From contig MTSL01000041.1 of assembly GCA_002794465.1 (NCBI GenBank), positions 109,113-173,112 on the forward strand: DNA of 64,000 bases, read 5' to 3'. Position numbers and translations under genes: made by a program. Position 1 is the first letter of the stretch, and the number at the start of each line of letters is the position of its first letter. Under the pieces are notes generated by a model that had not been told where the DNA came from, made no database searches, and saw only the letters and a program-made list of their open reading frames with translations. Source of the DNA: Paramicrosporidium saccamoebae. Lineage: Eukaryota > Rozellomycota. Below are positions 63,501 through 64,000 of the stretch, in pieces.

Positions 63501-64000
63501 AATGTTCCTGTGCTCCGTCAGATTTCCGTAACCATTAATAACGGATGCAAAATGCTTGTTGTTGGCCGCACTGGTGCCGGAAAGAGCAGTCTCCTTGCCG
63601 CCATGGTCAATCTGACTCCCTACACTGGTCACATCAGTGTTGCTGGGGTGGATATTCGTCAGATTTCCAATCTACGCACCACAATGGTCAATGTTTTGCA
63701 GCAATCCGCACCATTCAGTCTATCGGTCCGTCAGAATTTGGATCCGCGTGGACAATATTCTGATGCGCAACTGTGGCATGTGCTTACTGATGTGGGATTG
63801 GCAGCGACGGTACGAAGTCTGCCTGAGGGACTGGAGGGTCGCTTTGAGACATCAACAGGACAGGGTCAGTTGTTATGTCTGGCCCGTGCATTGCTCATTG
63901 ATCCGCCCATCTTATTGTTGGATGAAGCCACTGCCTCATTGGAATGCAATGTGGAGTATGCCCTGCATGCCCACATTACTGCCTCGAAACGCACTGTAGT
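60567..64000 (+). CDS. ABCC/MRP-type full ABC transporter, 3' end outside window
   Basis: An uninterrupted frame from ATG 60567 to the window edge gives 1144 codons without a stop. The order is TMD1, NBD1, TMD2, NBD2, with no TMD0. NBD1 has TGGTGSGKS (Walker A), LSGGQRQRVALARAL and LLLMDDILSSLD. The position of its switch His is Asn (VTNEQEY) and the catalytic Glu is Asp, so NBD1 is degenerate, as in many ABCC pumps. NBD2 has GRTGAGKSSL, ILLLDEATASLE and a diverged signature STGQGQLLCLARA. The linker (about 572-625) is a Ser-Thr-Glu-Pro repeat (STESTEPTEST). The start region MEDKTRRLP precedes NVLSQWTYHWV, the usual ABCC beginning. Substrate not predictable. Confidence 0.88.
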   Translation, partial: MEDKTRRLPLEYANVLSQWTYHWVGAVMHAGVKLGMYTVPTSLTTYTNTRRFQEVWKKEICWTRLAIMFGGGLFWWSGVLALAVEILSNSSTRCMRNFIDTLKGTDESQRYFWAELLLVVSLGRRVALNRSMEVISTIAYMLRAGVMGTMYERLLVARRMWAVGSGFNRLTVDSTRLSALFLYVHLFWSHPLRILLAFHTAWVMQGVPALAGIAFVSGIICTLFWIARQMRIVRQQLALLADQRLQLTSEALTTLRMVKTLSLEEVFAQRIDSIRRVELRGIRWLNTLFALSASLNFWSPVFATTIVVVVATLQGEILQPGKVCAVARTFQALMVPLWMLPMMVNRLIATAVSVERIDEYLSVDTVEEAETTPNLILDHVDFSDSGQVLLRDIKLDLRSPGLIGVTGGTGSGKSAFLTGLAGLLDDTGPYRPPIELGYCPMPAWLKRDTVQENILFGRPLELEWYQVVLSACALTEELRDDQLVGENGVLLSGGQRQRVALARALYGRPHLLLMDDILSSLDPRISRHVFDACFSEKGILPNCVRLIVTNEQEYLCRCDKVLLVSDGQISELVKSTGSTEPTESTESTESTAPTKSTESTESTEPTVSTESTEPTEPNQSIELAEPIELMEPATIKDQNEVILKSTLRELTSTLVRAVGGIVPMGLLFLVVLCTDLSSLGRDIILHNRLQSADSSTLNFLLTVTIMGTLQGALTAFANLTAVFLCHRSSTRIHQEALQRILRARMEAVDGVPTGRLLNRLGPDLETLDYTFPEKLIACMGTLSSFLCTILAFWYFVPLLLLTLPITLLVAVLLQRRFARVWTELLRLSGAALAPLSALLAETAVGLPTLRIFNHTPHYLQRFMRFCDQYTLMAYLGIGVRRWIAFRCHLIAILYLAAIVVYCIVAKVDASTAGMLLMYAMRTGESIEWIVKQIAEMEHCLVAVERVSLYTRTLPCEEFGAEVVDGGDIVIDNLSVSYENVPVLRQISVTINNGCKMLVVGRTGAGKSSLLAAMVNLTPYTGHISVAGVDIRQISNLRTTMVNVLQQSAPFSLSVRQNLDPRGQYSDAQLWHVLTDVGLAATVRSLPEGLEGRFETSTGQGQLLCLARALLIDPPILLLDEATASLECNVEYALHAHITASKRTV
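62284..62425 (+). repeat. Coding minisatellite in the ABC transporter linker
   Basis: Units of 9-12 bp reading TCTACCGAATCTACTGAA repeat about twelve times and encode the Ser-Thr-Glu/Pro linker between NBD1 and TMD2. The array is in frame. Its reverse complement creates a spurious SVDSVGS-rich frame. Confidence 0.85.

Overview
The window is nuclear DNA from a compact eukaryotic genome, most likely an early-diverging fungus. I found 48 protein-coding genes in 64 kb, usually 50-300 bp apart. 24 of them contain introns. I reconstructed 54 introns by joining reading frames across GT...AG gaps; all are 28-42 nt long, most begin GTA, and many have a CTAAT, CTAAC or TTAAC branch-site-like motif just before the acceptor. 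The gene set (BFR1-like, SIP3/LAM3-like and TPS2-family proteins, a secreted LPMO-like protein with chitin-binding-like modules, malate synthase) points to Fungi. Density, tiny introns and retained mitochondrial and glyoxylate genes would fit a Rozellomycota/Cryptomycota-grade organism (Paramicrosporidium- or Mitosporidium-like). That placement is inference and was not tested.

Layout. 1-7.5 kb: an edge fragment, NOP56, a secreted LPMO-like protein, a Tps3/Tsl1-type trehalose synthase subunit, an Aven-like protein. 7.7-17.7 kb: MSH6, an SLC35F transporter, a repeat-rich gap, a PP6-type phosphatase, a complex I-like subunit, an SP-RING SUMO ligase, a membrane protein, a 2H phosphoesterase, TAF9. 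18-30.5 kb: Rpn13, a two-RRM hnRNP, PTRHD1, a BRPF-type scaffold, a methyltransferase, an MscS channel, PDX1, GAPDH, a small unknown gene, CCDC124. 30.5-42.2 kb: a BAR-SH3 protein, malate synthase, SPF30, CLPTM1, a KNL2/M18BP1-like centromere protein, METTL23, aspartyl aminopeptidase, PDI. 42.6-54.6 kb: a SIP3/LAM3-like protein, two tetraspanin-like genes, an assembly gap, a Clr4/SUV39-like methyltransferase, a small unknown gene, BFR1, an EDC/PNRC-like decapping activator, ethanolamine kinase. 54.7-64 kb: RPB7, a Pumilio protein, a PPR protein, two secreted repeat proteins, and an ABCC transporter running off the right edge.

There is no operon logic; neighbours are functionally mixed and many pairs are divergent with under about 110 bp between start codons. 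Functional threads are chromatin and centromere (Clr4-like, BRPF-like, KNL2-like), RNA biology (NOP56, SPF30, hnRNP, Pumilio, EDC/PNRC), core transcription and proteasome (RPB7, TAF9, Rpn13), and retained metabolism (PDX1, GAPDH, malate synthase, trehalose, complex I-like).

Most unusual: the 3' ends of three genes (Clr4-like, ethanolamine kinase, BFR1) are tandemly duplicated just after the stop codon. Also notable are a SANTA plus CENP-C-motif protein, an LPMO-like protein with a substituted brace-type histidine, a trehalose subunit with an eroded phosphatase site, and dispersed non-coding repeats carrying a GTCTTTA motif.
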